Assembly: GCF_017355885.1 (NCBI RefSeq)
Contig: NZ_JAFEUU010000002.1
Coordinates: 496,001 to 560,000, forward strand
Direction: 5' to 3'
DNA: 64,000 nt
Source of the DNA: Sabulicella rubraurantiaca
Lineage (GTDB): Bacteria; Pseudomonadota; Alphaproteobacteria; Acetobacterales; Acetobacteraceae
The notes under the pieces were generated by a model, which ran no database searches, was not told where the DNA came from, and worked only from the letters and a program-made list of their open reading frames with translations. This document shows, piece after piece, positions 26,362-35,370 of this stretch (position 1 is the first letter of the stretch; each line of letters starts with the position of its first letter). The position numbers and the translations under genes were made by a program.

Positions 26362-27030
26362 ATGAGCCGCCGGCGGATCGAGATCACGCCCGAGCTGATG
26401 CTGCGTGCCTACCGCATCGGCCTCTTTCCCATGGCCGAGAGCCGGGACAGCGACCGGCTCTACTGGCTCGATCCCGAGCGGCGCGGCGTGATCCCGCTCG
26501 ACGGCTTCCACCTGTCCCGCCGCTTGGCCCGCACCGTGCGCCAGGGGCGCTTCACCATCACGGCCAATCGCGAATTCGCCCGCGTCGTCGCGCTCTGCGC
26601 GGCACCGCGCCGCGGCTCTTTCGATTCCTGGATCAACAGCGAGATCGCCGCGCTCTTCACTGCGATGCACGCGATGGGCCACGCCCATTCGGTCGAGGCC
26701 TGGCAGGATGGCGAGCTGGTGGGCGGCCTCTACGGCGTGGCGATCGGCGGCGCCTTCTTCGGGGAAAGCATGTTCTCGCGTGCCACTGACGCCTCCAAGG
26801 TCGCGCTGGTCCACCTCGTCGCGCGGCTGCGGATCGGCCGCTACTCCCTGCTCGATGCGCAATTCACCACGGAGCACCTGGCGCAATTTGGCACGATCGA
26901 GATCCCGCGCGCCGAGTACAAGGCGGCGCTGGCCGATGCGCTGGAGTGGGACGCCATCTTCCCCTCCGAGGCGACACCGGAGCGCGTGGCGGAGGAGATC
27001 GCGAAGCTGCGCTCAGATCATCCGGTCTAG
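26362..27030 (+). CDS. aat: Leucyl/phenylalanyl-tRNA-protein transferase
   Basis: A 222-residue enzyme that adds Leu or Phe to N-terminal Lys/Arg of proteins, marking them for ClpAP (N-degron pathway). [59 protein letters not shown] and [11 protein letters not shown] are all clear family signatures. The 3' end overlaps the oppositely oriented cytochrome b561 gene by 18 bp. Confidence 0.96.
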   Translation: MSRRRIEITPELMLRAYRIGLFPMAESRDSDRLYWLDPERRGVIPLDGFHLSRRLARTVRQGRFTITANREFARVVALCAAPRRGSFDSWINSEIAALFTAMHAMGHAHSVEAWQDGELVGGLYGVAIGGAFFGESMFSRATDASKVALVHLVARLRIGRYSLLDAQFTTEHLAQFGTIEIPRAEYKAALADALEWDAIFPSEATPERVAEEIAKLRSDHPV

Positions 27031-27534
27031 CGTGCCGTCGCGGCGGATCGCCTGATGGAACACCACCGCCGAGACGTGCAGCACCAGCAGCGCCGCGATG
27101 ACCCAGCCCAGCCAGAGATGCGCCGCCAGCAGCGCCTCGGCCAGTGGGACATTCGTTTCCATGAAGCGCGGCAGGTGAATGAAGCCGAGATAGGCGGTCT
27201 GGCCGCGCAAGGGGAAGCCGAAGGCATTGGTCGCCAGGAAGCCCAGCACGGGCTGCACGATCAGCGCGGCGTAGAGCGCGTGATGTACCGTCGTCGCGGC
27301 GAGGCGAAACAGGCGCGGCTGGTGCGAAGCTTCGGGCGGCGGATTGCGGAGCCGGTAGGCCAGACGCGCCAGGGCGACCAGGAAGGTCGTCAGCCCCGCG
27401 CTTTCATGGATCGCATAGAAGCGCATCTTGTCGGCATCGCGGATGTGCTCGATCACGATGCCGGTGGGCAATGCCACCAGCATCAGCGCGACGGTGATCC
27501 AGTGGAACCACTTGGCGGGTGCGGCATAGCCCAT
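27013..27534 (-). CDS. Cytochrome b561 family protein
   Basis: A 173-residue four-helix membrane di-haem cytochrome that passes electrons between quinone and a periplasmic or membrane acceptor. The histidines expected as haem ligands are visible in [45 protein letters not shown] and [17 protein letters not shown]. The start at 27534 ([12 protein letters not shown]) gives the normal N-terminus; longer in-frame extensions are Ala/Arg-rich and unlikely. Its ATG overlaps the ATG of the plus-strand gene at 27533 within one CATG. Confidence 0.93.
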   Translation of the reverse strand: MGYAAPAKWFHWITVALMLVALPTGIVIEHIRDADKMRFYAIHESAGLTTFLVALARLAYRLRNPPPEASHQPRLFRLAATTVHHALYAALIVQPVLGFLATNAFGFPLRGQTAYLGFIHLPRFMETNVPLAEALLAAHLWLGWVIAALLVLHVSAVVFHQAIRRDGTLDRMI

Positions 27535-28480
27535 GCCTGACCCTAGCATCGCGCGCCGTGCCGCGCATGCGGATTGGTCGGTGCGGCCGGAGAAGCGCTG
27601 GGCCTGCCTGGCCGAACGTGACGCGACAGGCTGGCGAGCCGCAGCACCACGCCCGGTGGGCGACCCTTTCGCCCTGGCCGGTGCGCTGCTCGAAGGCGGG
27701 GCCCCCGCCGCGCTGGGCCTCGACATGCCGCTTGGCCTGCCGCGCGCCTATGCCGCCGGGCGGAGCGAAGGCGGCTTTCCCGAGTTCCTGCGCGCCCGTG
27801 TCGGGGATGCGCGCTTCTTTGATGTCGCGGCGTCGCTGCACGCGGTGGGACCGCACGCGCCCTTCTATCCGGCGCGCGGCCTGCGGGGGATGACGCGCGC
27901 TTCCCACGCCGCCGCGCTCGGACTCGCAGGCGCGGCGGCGCTGGAGCGCTGGTGCGACCGTGCCACAGCCACCCGCCCCGCCGGGGCACCGCCCTTCTGG
28001 ACGCTGGGTGCCAACCAGTCGGGCAAGGCGGCCATCGCCGCGTGGCGCGACTGGCTCGCCCCGGCCCTGGCTGCCGGGGCGCCCTACGCGCTCTGGCCCT
28101 TCGAGGGCGATCTGCGTGCCCTGCTCGCCCCGGGCCGCCTCGTGCTGGCGGAGGTGTATCCGGCCGAGGCGCTGCGCCTGCTCGGCCTGCGCCTCGGGGG
28201 CTCGAAGCGCGACCCGGAGGCGCGCCGGCGCCTCGGCCCTGCCTTGCTCGCGGCGATGGATGCGCTCTCCGTCACGCCCGAGCCGGGCTTGCGCGACGCC
28301 GCTCTGAACGGGTTCGGCGCCGATGCGGCGGGGGAGGACCGGCTGGATTGCGTGCTGGGCCTCCTGAACCTCCTCGCCGTGCTGGACGGCGCGGCGCCCG
28401 ACTTCGTGCCGGATGACCCGTGGGTCCGGCGCTGGGAGGGCTGGGTGCTGGGCCAGACCGCCCTGCCCCATCGCCTGTAA
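27533..28480 (+). CDS. Uncharacterised protein, possibly RNase H-fold DUF429-like
   Basis: A 315-residue cytosolic protein. HADWSVRPEKRW near the N-terminus and LGLDMPLGLPRAYA at about residues 64-77 resemble the first and second acidic strands of DUF429-like predicted nucleases (RNase H fold). LAEVYPAEALRLLGL and DRLDCVLGLLNLLAVLDG near the C-terminus fit that fold too. The assignment is by pattern only. No ribosome-binding site is obvious. The start codon sits inside the same CATG as the divergent cytochrome b561 start. Confidence 0.75.
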   Translation: MPDPSIARRAAHADWSVRPEKRWACLAERDATGWRAAAPRPVGDPFALAGALLEGGAPAALGLDMPLGLPRAYAAGRSEGGFPEFLRARVGDARFFDVAASLHAVGPHAPFYPARGLRGMTRASHAAALGLAGAAALERWCDRATATRPAGAPPFWTLGANQSGKAAIAAWRDWLAPALAAGAPYALWPFEGDLRALLAPGRLVLAEVYPAEALRLLGLRLGGSKRDPEARRRLGPALLAAMDALSVTPEPGLRDAALNGFGADAAGEDRLDCVLGLLNLLAVLDGAAPDFVPDDPWVRRWEGWVLGQTALPHRL

Positions 28481-28483
28481 CCG

Positions 28484-29407
28484 TCAGCGCGGAGACGAGG
28501 CCACCCGCGCCAGCGCCACCAGCAGGTCCAGCATGGGCGTCGCGACGCCACGCGCGCGGGCGATGGCCAGCGGCGCCTCGAACAGCGTGGCGAACTCCGT
28601 CGGCCTTCCCGCCTCCACATCCTGCAGGATGGAGGGTTTGTGCGGCAGGGCGACGGAGCGCATCGCGCGCTCCTCGGCCCCCTTGGACACGTCATGCCCC
28701 TCGGCCGCCGCGATGGCCAGGCCCTCGCGCAGCACGGCCAGCGCCGCCTCGCGCACCGCCGGGTCGCTGAAGGTGGTCTTCATGTCGGCGCGGCTGAGCA
28801 GGCAGATCGGCCCGTTGCTCAGGTTGTTCAGCAGCTTCAGCCAGATGTCGCGCCGGATGTCGGGGCTTGTGGTGCCGGTCATCCCGCCCGCCTCCAGCGC
28901 CTGCAGGATGGGGGCGGCGCGATCCGAGGCACCGGGCTGCGTCTCGCCCAGGATCAGCCGGTTGGCCGCGGTCTGCACCCGGATGGTGCCCGGCTCCTCC
29001 ACCGTGCAGGCGGACCACACCACCCCGCCCAGCGTCCGTCCAAGCCCCACCGCGTCATGCAGCGGGTGCGGCGGCGAGGCCTCGTGCCACCAGGGGATGC
29101 CATTCACCACGAAGGCGACGGGCGTGTCCGGTCCCAGCAAAGGCGGGATCTGCGAGGCCGCCGCTTCCAGCGCGGGGGTCTTCACCGTCACGAGCACCGC
29201 GTCCTGCGGGCCGAGCGCGGCCGGGTCGTCGCTGGCGCGCACGGGCACGGTGAAGCGCACATCCGGCGCCTCCACCGTCAGCCCCCGCTCGCGCATGGCG
29301 GCGAGGTGGGCACCGCGCGCCACCACCGACACCTCCGCCCCGCCGCGCGCCAGCCGTGCCGCCAGGTGGCCGCCGATGGCCCCCGCGCCGAAAACGCAAA
29401 CCTTCAT
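28484..29407 (-). CDS. 2-dehydropantoate 2-reductase family protein
   Basis: A 307-residue NADPH-dependent ketopantoate reductase-like enzyme (PanE/ApbA family). KVCVFGAGAIGGHLAARLARGG is the nucleotide-binding motif. VKTPALEAA supplies the conserved lysine after the Rossmann domain. WLKLLNNLSNGP is the helical-domain lysine/asparagine motif and SILQDVEAGRPTE is the family C-terminal signature. Many such paralogues act outside pantothenate synthesis. Its ATG overlaps the creatininase-family stop, so the two are coupled. Confidence 0.92.
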   Translation of the reverse strand: MKVCVFGAGAIGGHLAARLARGGAEVSVVARGAHLAAMRERGLTVEAPDVRFTVPVRASDDPAALGPQDAVLVTVKTPALEAAASQIPPLLGPDTPVAFVVNGIPWWHEASPPHPLHDAVGLGRTLGGVVWSACTVEEPGTIRVQTAANRLILGETQPGASDRAAPILQALEAGGMTGTTSPDIRRDIWLKLLNNLSNGPICLLSRADMKTTFSDPAVREAALAVLREGLAIAAAEGHDVSKGAEERAMRSVALPHKPSILQDVEAGRPTEFATLFEAPLAIARARGVATPMLDLLVALARVASSPR

Positions 29408-30171
29408 TCCCGCATCGCCTCCAGCATCGCCGCGCCCGCGCGCGCCATCCGCGCGACCAGCCGCGCCCCCAGCTCCGCGGAGGCGCCGCGCGCATCCGCT
29501 GCCTGCACCCCGCCCGGCGCGATCTCGCCGATCTCCAGCGGCAGGGCAAACTCCGCCCCGCCTGCGCGCAGCGTGCCGAAACCCGTGACTGGCAGGCCGA
29601 AGGCCGCGCCGGGCTGGGCGCCCGGCCCGAGGCGCGACGGATCGCAAAGCCTGGGAAAGAGATGCAGCGCCACAGAGGCGACCGGGTCGCCACCATGGCC
29701 CAGCGCGGTGGCGGCACCGCCCTCCTCCGCATGCCAGGCGGCGGCGTTGCGCCAGATGTGGAAGGCAGGGACCAGTATCCCGGCTTCGCGCAGGCGCCGC
29801 TGCGCCGTCTCGATCGCGCCGATATTGCCGCCATGGCCGTTCAGCACGAGAAGCCGCGTCGCCCCTCCCTCGCGCAGCGCCTCCAGCACCTCCGTCACCA
29901 CGGCGGCGAGGGTGGCGGGGGAGAGCGCCGCGCCGCCCGGGACGCCGCGAAAGAAATCCGCGCCGCCAAACGGAAGGGGCGGAGCGACCAGGGCATCCCC
30001 GGCCTCGTCGGCGATGCGGCACGCCACGGCCTCGGCTAGGGCGTAGTCGCCCATGGGCAGGGCCGGGCCATGCGTCTCCGTGCTGCCGAGCGGCAGGATC
30101 ACCGCGTGGCCGGACGCGACGCGCGCGGCCACCTCGGGCGCCGGCAGGGCCGCGATGCGATTCTCGGGCAT
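29404..30171 (-). CDS. Creatininase family amidohydrolase
   Basis: A 255-residue metal-dependent amidohydrolase. PLGSTETHGPALPMGDY carries the Glu, His and Asp metal ligands, and NGHGGNIGAIE a further loop. Relatives hydrolyse creatinine or cyclic amides, or act in cofactor pathways; the substrate here is unknown. The ATG at 30171 with GAGG 8 nt upstream is preferred over a start at 30258. It shares ATGA with the reductase gene and diverges from a tctC gene. Confidence 0.9.
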   Translation of the reverse strand: MPENRIAALPAPEVAARVASGHAVILPLGSTETHGPALPMGDYALAEAVACRIADEAGDALVAPPLPFGGADFFRGVPGGAALSPATLAAVVTEVLEALREGGATRLLVLNGHGGNIGAIETAQRRLREAGILVPAFHIWRNAAAWHAEEGGAATALGHGGDPVASVALHLFPRLCDPSRLGPGAQPGAAFGLPVTGFGTLRAGGAEFALPLEIGEIAPGGVQAADARGASAELGARLVARMARAGAAMLEAMRE

Positions 30172-30278
30172 GGGGCATCCTCGCGGCGGTATCCCGCCGT
30201 GTCCAGACGCTTGCAGCCAGGGGAGGCACATGCCATAGCCGTCACCAAGCAGAACCATTCAGGGAAAGGGAGAGCGGG

Positions 30279-31262
30279 TTGTCCAAGCCCACGCCACGGC
30301 GCGCCGCGCTGTCCCTTGCTCCTGTTCTTGCCCTTGCCGGCTTGGCCACTCCAGCCCTCGCGCAATCCTGGCCCTCGCAGCCCATTCGCCTCGTGGTGCC
30401 TTTCGCGCCCGGCGGCACCACCGACCTCATCGCGCGCCTCGTCGCCACGCCGCTCGGCGAAAGTCTCGGCCAGCCGGTGGTGGTGGAGAACCGGCCGGGC
30501 GCGGGGGCGACTCTCGGCTCGCTGCTGGTCGCGCATTCGCCGCCGGACGGGCACGTGCTGGTGCTCTCCTCCATCGCCAGCCACGCCATCGCGCCCGCGC
30601 TGTATTCCGGCGTGCGCTACGACGCGCTGACGGATTTCACCCATGTCGCGCTGCTGAGCCTGAACCCCTCGGTGATCGTGGCGCATCCGCGCCTCGGCCC
30701 CACCGACATGGCGGATCTGGCGAGGCGCCACCGCGAGGGCGCGCGCGGCCTCGATATGGCGAGTTCGGGAGCAGGCTCGTCCAACCACCTCCTGATCGTC
30801 CGCCTCGGCCAGCTTCTGGGGAAGGAGCTGAACCACATCCCGTTCCGTGGCGCCGGCCCGGCAATGACGGCGGTGATCGGCGGGCAGGTTCCGCTGATGT
30901 CGGACAGCCTACCCAGCGCGGCGGCGCATATCCGCCAGGGCAGCGTGCGCGCCCTGGCGACGAGCGGCGAAATGCGCCACCCCGCCTTTCCCGAAGTGCC
31001 GACCCTGCGCGAGGCGGGGTTTGACCTCGTCACCTCCTCCTGGTTCGGCCTGTCCGGCCCGGCGCGGCTTCCCGCCCCAGTCACGGAGCGGCTGTCGCGG
31101 GAAGTGCTGGCGATTCTGGCACGGCCTGAGCTACAGGCGCGCTTTGCCGAGTTCGGCGGGACGCCCGGCACGCTCGATCCAGTGAGTTTCACGCAGTTCG
31201 TCGAATCCGAGCTAGCGCGCTGGGGACCGGTGGTGCGCGAAAGTGGCGCAAAGCCTGACTGA
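30279..31262 (+). CDS. TctC-type receptor of a tripartite tricarboxylate transporter
   Basis: A 327-residue periplasmic binding protein starting with TTG after GGGAGAGCGGG. The signal peptide is PRRAALSLAPVLALAGLATPALAQ. VVPFAPGGTTDLIARLVA and PVVVENRPGAGATLGS are hallmarks of the Bug/TctC family; FPEVPTLREAGFD is the C-lobe motif. It is the only receptor in this window next to tctB and tctA, so this locus encodes a full transporter, probably for a carboxylate. Confidence 0.93.
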   Translation: MSKPTPRRAALSLAPVLALAGLATPALAQSWPSQPIRLVVPFAPGGTTDLIARLVATPLGESLGQPVVVENRPGAGATLGSLLVAHSPPDGHVLVLSSIASHAIAPALYSGVRYDALTDFTHVALLSLNPSVIVAHPRLGPTDMADLARRHREGARGLDMASSGAGSSNHLLIVRLGQLLGKELNHIPFRGAGPAMTAVIGGQVPLMSDSLPSAAAHIRQGSVRALATSGEMRHPAFPEVPTLREAGFDLVTSSWFGLSGPARLPAPVTERLSREVLAILARPELQARFAEFGGTPGTLDPVSFTQFVESELARWGPVVRESGAKPD

Positions 31263-31314
31263 AGCGTAATCTTGTTGATGTCGGACAGGCAAGACTTGGC
31301 AGTTTAGGAGAAAT

Positions 31315-31329
31315 GCCGGATTTTCCGGC
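31315..31329 (+). promoter_or_regulatory. Small hairpin between tctC and tctB
   Basis: GCCGGA at 31315-31320 pairs with TCCGGC at 31324-31329 around TTT. The region 31262-31352 is less GC-rich than its surroundings. It may be an intercistronic stability or attenuation element; evidence is slight. Confidence 0.25.
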
Positions 31330-31351
31330 GGCTTTGACGGGAGAACGGGCG

Positions 31352-31954
31352 ATGCAGCTCAGGATCAACATGAAGGATGTGGTATCGGGATTATTCCTGG
31401 TCCTCCTCGCCCTGATTGGACTTTGGCTGAATCAGGATCACAGCCTTGGCTCGGCACGGCGCATGGGGCCAGGCTACATGCCTATGCTGGTGTTCTGGAT
31501 CCAGGTCGGGCTGGGCACGGCGGTGACATTGATCGGCCTGTTCAGCGGGCCCGATCCGCTGGAGAAGTGGACCGGCCTGGATGCGGCCTCGCTCGCCCTC
31601 GGCGTGGCAGCCGGCTTCATCACCTGGGCCATCGCCACCAACCTGGGCCCCTTCTTCTCGCAGACCTATAATGGCGTCGGACTGGGCGTGCTGGTCGGGA
31701 TGCTCGTCGTCTCCTGGTCGGCCGGGTGGCGCAAGATCGGGCTGATCTGCGCATCCATGGCCGTGTTCGCCCTTCTGCTGGAGAAGTTTGGCTTCTTTGC
31801 GGCACTGACCGGGATTATCCTCGTCGCGTCGATGGCGGAGCGCACGCACACGGTGCGTGGCGTGGCCGGCATGCTCGTCTTCCTGCTGGCGCTCTGCTGG
31901 TGGGTCTTCATCTACGAGCTCGACATCCGCGTAAACCTGTGGCCGCAGTTCTGA
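31352..31954 (+). CDS. TctB family small membrane subunit
   Basis: A 200-residue membrane protein with five or six hydrophobic segments. The conserved RRMGPGYMPMLVFW motif near residue 40 identifies TctB. It works with TctA in sodium- or proton-coupled uptake of tri- or dicarboxylates. The ATG at 31352, with GGGAG about 9 nt upstream, is preferred over 31313. It is followed by tctA after 24 bp. Confidence 0.93.
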   Translation: MQLRINMKDVVSGLFLVLLALIGLWLNQDHSLGSARRMGPGYMPMLVFWIQVGLGTAVTLIGLFSGPDPLEKWTGLDAASLALGVAAGFITWAIATNLGPFFSQTYNGVGLGVLVGMLVVSWSAGWRKIGLICASMAVFALLLEKFGFFAALTGIILVASMAERTHTVRGVAGMLVFLLALCWWVFIYELDIRVNLWPQF

Positions 31955-31978
31955 CGGCGCGATAGGGACAAGGCGACC

Positions 31979-33481
31979 ATGGAACTCCTCATCGACAATC
32001 TGGCGCACGGATTCAGCGTCGCGCTCTCGCTCAAGAACCTGTCATTCGCTCTGCTCGGCGCGCTGATCGGCACGGCCATTGGCGTGCTGCCGGGCATCGG
32101 TCCGGTGGCGACGATCTCGCTGCTGCTGCCCATCACCTTCGGGCAGGAGGCGACGACCGCCATCATCATGCTGGCCGGCATCTATTACGGCGCACAGTAT
32201 GGCGGCTCGACCACGGCCATCCTGCTGAACTTGCCCGGCGAGGTATCGTCCGTTGTGACGACGCTCGAGGGCTACAAGATGGCTCGCAACGGGCGCGCCG
32301 GCGCGGCGCTGGCCACGGCGGCGCTCGGCTCCTTCTTCGCCGGCTCGGTGGCCACCATCCTCGTCGCCGCCTCCGGCCCGCTGCTGACGCAGATTGCCCT
32401 GTCCTTCGGGCCCGCGGACTACTTCTCGCTCATGCTCCTCGGCCTCGTGATCGCCTGCGTGCTTGCGCAGGGCTCGATCCTGAAGGCCATCGGCATGGTG
32501 GTGGTGGGCGTGGCGCTCGGCCTCGTCGGCACGGACGTGCAGACCGGCCAGCAGCGCTTCACCTTCGGCATCCCCGAGCTGTCGGACGGCCTCGGCTTCG
32601 CCGCCATCGCGATGGGCATGTTCGGCATCGCCGAGATCATCCTGAACCTCGAGCGTCCTGAGGCGCGCGAGGTGCTGAAGACCGAGGTCGGCAAGCTGTG
32701 GCTGACCAAGGACGAGTTCAAGCGCGCCACGCCTTCGGTGCTGCGCGGCACTCTGCTCGGCTCCGCGCTTGGCATCCTGCCGGGCGGCGGCGCGTCGCTC
32801 GCGGCCTTCGGCGCCTACATGATGGAACGCAAGATGAGCCGGGGCCGCCACATGTTCGGCCAGGGCGCCATCGAGGGCGTTGCCGGTCCGGAGGCGGCGA
32901 ACAACGCTGCGGCGCAGACCTCCTTCATCCCGCTGCTGACGCTGGGCATCCCGTCCAACGCCGTGATGGCGCTGATGGTGGGCGCGCTGATCATCCAGGG
33001 CATCCAGCCCGGCCCGCGCATGGTGGAGGCGCAGCCCGACCTGTTCTGGGGCCTCATCGCCTCCATGTGGATCGGCAACGTGATGCTGCTGGTCATCAAC
33101 CTCCCGATGATCGGGATGTGGGTGAAGCTGCTGCAGGTGCCTTACAAGTACCTCTACCCGGCGATCCTCGTCTTCTGCTCGATCGGCGTGTACTCCATCA
33201 ACAACAACGTCTTCGACGTCTACACGACCATCCTCTTCGCGGTGTTCGGGTACATGTGCTCGAAGCTGAAGATGGAGCCGGCGCCGCTGCTGATTGGCTT
33301 CGTGCTCGGCCCGATGATGGAGGAGCACCTGCGCCGCGCCATGCTGCTGTCGCGCGGCGACTGGATCGTGTTCTTGGAGCGGCCGATCTCGGCCACGATG
33401 CTCGGCATCGCGGCCTTCGCCCTGGCGCTGATGCTCCTGCCCAACATGCGCAAGAGCAAGGACGCCGCGATGGCGGGCTGA
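31979..33481 (+). CDS. TctA family large membrane subunit
   Basis: A 500-residue permease with about 12 membrane segments. GTAIGVLPGIGPVATISLLL and a second, related loop with LGILPGGGASLAAFGAYM are the repeated TctA signatures. GPEAANNAAAQTSFIPLLTLGIP is the classic central motif. The gene ends the tctCBA operon before a strong terminator. Confidence 0.97.
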   Translation: MELLIDNLAHGFSVALSLKNLSFALLGALIGTAIGVLPGIGPVATISLLLPITFGQEATTAIIMLAGIYYGAQYGGSTTAILLNLPGEVSSVVTTLEGYKMARNGRAGAALATAALGSFFAGSVATILVAASGPLLTQIALSFGPADYFSLMLLGLVIACVLAQGSILKAIGMVVVGVALGLVGTDVQTGQQRFTFGIPELSDGLGFAAIAMGMFGIAEIILNLERPEAREVLKTEVGKLWLTKDEFKRATPSVLRGTLLGSALGILPGGGASLAAFGAYMMERKMSRGRHMFGQGAIEGVAGPEAANNAAAQTSFIPLLTLGIPSNAVMALMVGALIIQGIQPGPRMVEAQPDLFWGLIASMWIGNVMLLVINLPMIGMWVKLLQVPYKYLYPAILVFCSIGVYSINNNVFDVYTTILFAVFGYMCSKLKMEPAPLLIGFVLGPMMEEHLRRAMLLSRGDWIVFLERPISATMLGIAAFALALMLLPNMRKSKDAAMAG

Positions 33482-33508
33482 ACCCCCGCCACGACGGAGC
33501 CCAACCAA

Positions 33509-33546
33509 GGGGCGCCGCGGGACCTCCCCGCGGCGCCCCTTCCTTT
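33509..33546 (+). terminator. Strong intrinsic terminator after tctCBA
   Basis: A perfect 13-bp stem (GGGGCGCCGCGGG at 33509-33521 with its complement at 33527-33539) and a 5-nt loop, followed by TTCCTTTT. It lies 28 bp after the tctA stop. Confidence 0.88.
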
Positions 33547-33609
33547 TGAGCATGCGCAAGGTGCAGGGTCCCGCGATGTGGGACAGGACCAGCTGAGGAG
33601 GCCCCGCCC

Positions 33610-33768
33610 ATGCCCATGCTGATCCGCCTGATCCTCGCCGCTGCCGGCGCGCTTGCCACACTGCTGGTGCCGCCGCTTTCCGCGCTCCACCCCGTGCTGC
33701 AGGGCATGACGGCGCTGCTTCTCGTGGCCGTCCTGGTCCTGGTCTTCGCCCTGATCAGCCGTCGCTGA
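33610..33768 (+). CDS. Small 52-residue membrane protein
   Basis: A short frame with an ideal ribosome-binding site (AGGAGG about 8 nt before the ATG at 33610). It encodes a protein with two hydrophobic helices: LIRLILAAAGALATLLV (about 4-20) and ALLLVAVLVLVFALI (about 35-49). The two are joined by PPLSALHPVLQGMT, and the protein ends SRR. It starts just after the tct terminator and 33 bp before the antiporter gene, so it may belong to the antiporter transcript. No family is recognised. Confidence 0.65.
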   Translation: MPMLIRLILAAAGALATLLVPPLSALHPVLQGMTALLLVAVLVLVFALISRR

Positions 33769-33801
33769 CATTCCCGCGCGGGGTGGCTATCCTCCCGCGC
33801 G

Positions 33802-35370
33802 ATGGCGATTCTGCAGGCCGTGCTGGGGCTGATGGCGGCCTGCATCCTGCTCGCGCTGCTGGCGCGGGCGTTGCGGCTTCCCTACGCCGTGGTGCTGATC
33901 CTGGCCGGCATGGCGCTGGCCTTCGCCCCTGGCGTGCCTCGCATCGCGCTGGATCCGGAACTGGCGCTGGCCTTTTTCCTGCCGCCGCTGCTGATGGGCA
34001 GCGCCTACCGCACGGACTGGCAGGCCTTTCGCCGCAATCTGCGCCCTATCCTGCTGCTCGCCGTGGGCTGCGTCGTCTTCACCGCCTTTGCGCTGGGTGC
34101 CGTGGCGCGGCTGCTGGTCCCCGACCTACCCTGGGCGGCGGCGCTGGCGCTGGGCGCCATCCTGGCCCCGCCCGACGCGGTGGCCGCCGCCGCCGTGCTG
34201 CAAAGGCTGAACCTGCCGCGCCGCATCGTCACCGTCCTGGAGGGCGAGAGCCTGGTGAACGACGCGTCCGCCCTCGTGCTCTATCGCCTCGCCATCGTGG
34301 CCGCAACGGCGGGAAGCTTGTCGCCCGCGGCGGCGGTCGGCTCCTTCCTGCTGCTGGGCGGGGGCGGGATCCTGGTGGGCTATGCCGTCGCACGCTTCAC
34401 CGGCTGGGCGCTGCGGCAGCTGGAGGACACGCTGCTGGAAACCGCGCTGTCCTTCCTCGCCGCCTTCGCCTCCTTCCTGCTGGCCGAGGAGCTGGGGCTT
34501 TCGGGCGTCATGGCGACCGTCACCTGCGGCATCTGGCTCGGCCGCGCCGCGCATCGCGTCTACTCCGCCCGCACACGGCTGGAAGCGCGGGCGGTGTGGG
34601 ACTTCGTCGAATTCGCCCTCACCTCGCTCGTCTTCATCCTGATCGGGCTGCAGGTGAACGCCATCCTGTCCGACCTGCAGGGGCGCGGCACTTTCGAATT
34701 GGCAGGGTTGGCACTGGCCATCTCCCTCGCCCTCATCGCGCTCCGGTTCCTATGGGTGTTCCCGGCCGCCCTGCTGGCCAGGCTTCTCCCAGCCTTTTGG
34801 CGCGACCAGCCCGACCTGCCCTGGCAGCAGGTCTTCGTTCTTGGGTGGTCCGGAATGCGCGGCGTGGTGTCGTTGGCCGTCGCCCTGGCCCTGCCCATCG
34901 GCTTCCCCGAGCGTGACCTGCTGGTCTTCCTCGCCTTCTGCGCCATCCTCGCCACGCTGGTGGTGCAGGGCACGACGCTGGAATGGGTGATTCGCCGCCT
35001 CCGCCTCACCGTGCCACCCCCGCCCGACGGGCTCGCGCCGGAGGAGGCGACGGCGCGCCAACTCGCGGCCCAGGCACGGCTGCGTACCATCGAAGAGCGG
35101 TTGCGCGACGAGTTGTATGGCGCCATCGCCGCGGACCTCCTGCCCGAATACCGGGACCGCCACGCCCATCTAGAGCGGGTCCGACGCGGCGGCGGTGCGG
35201 CGCGGGCGGAACGCGCCGCGCGCCGCGCCTTGCGGCTGGAGGCGCTGGAGGCCGCCCGCGTCGTGCTGCGCCAACGCCATGATGATGGTGAATTGCCGGA
35301 GGAGTTCCTGGTGAAGCTGAACGAGGAACTGGACTTGGAGGAAGGCCGGGTGAAGCGCGCCCTGGGATGA
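33802..35370 (+). CDS. CPA1 family cation:proton antiporter
   Basis: A 522-residue antiporter with about 12 membrane segments in the first 395 residues and a hydrophilic, coiled-coil-prone tail of about 120 residues. EGESLVNDASALVLYR holds the conserved Asn-Asp ion-binding pair. LGAILAPPDAVAAAAVLQRL and GWSGMRGVVSLAVALALP are also CPA1 (NhaP/NHE-like) signatures. It probably exchanges Na+ or K+ for H+ at the inner membrane. The final codons overlap the start of the helicase-nuclease gene (ATGA at 35367-35370). Confidence 0.95.
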   Translation: MAILQAVLGLMAACILLALLARALRLPYAVVLILAGMALAFAPGVPRIALDPELALAFFLPPLLMGSAYRTDWQAFRRNLRPILLLAVGCVVFTAFALGAVARLLVPDLPWAAALALGAILAPPDAVAAAAVLQRLNLPRRIVTVLEGESLVNDASALVLYRLAIVAATAGSLSPAAAVGSFLLLGGGGILVGYAVARFTGWALRQLEDTLLETALSFLAAFASFLLAEELGLSGVMATVTCGIWLGRAAHRVYSARTRLEARAVWDFVEFALTSLVFILIGLQVNAILSDLQGRGTFELAGLALAISLALIALRFLWVFPAALLARLLPAFWRDQPDLPWQQVFVLGWSGMRGVVSLAVALALPIGFPERDLLVFLAFCAILATLVVQGTTLEWVIRRLRLTVPPPPDGLAPEEATARQLAAQARLRTIEERLRDELYGAIAADLLPEYRDRHAHLERVRRGGGAARAERAARRALRLEALEAARVVLRQRHDDGELPEEFLVKLNEELDLEEGRVKRALG

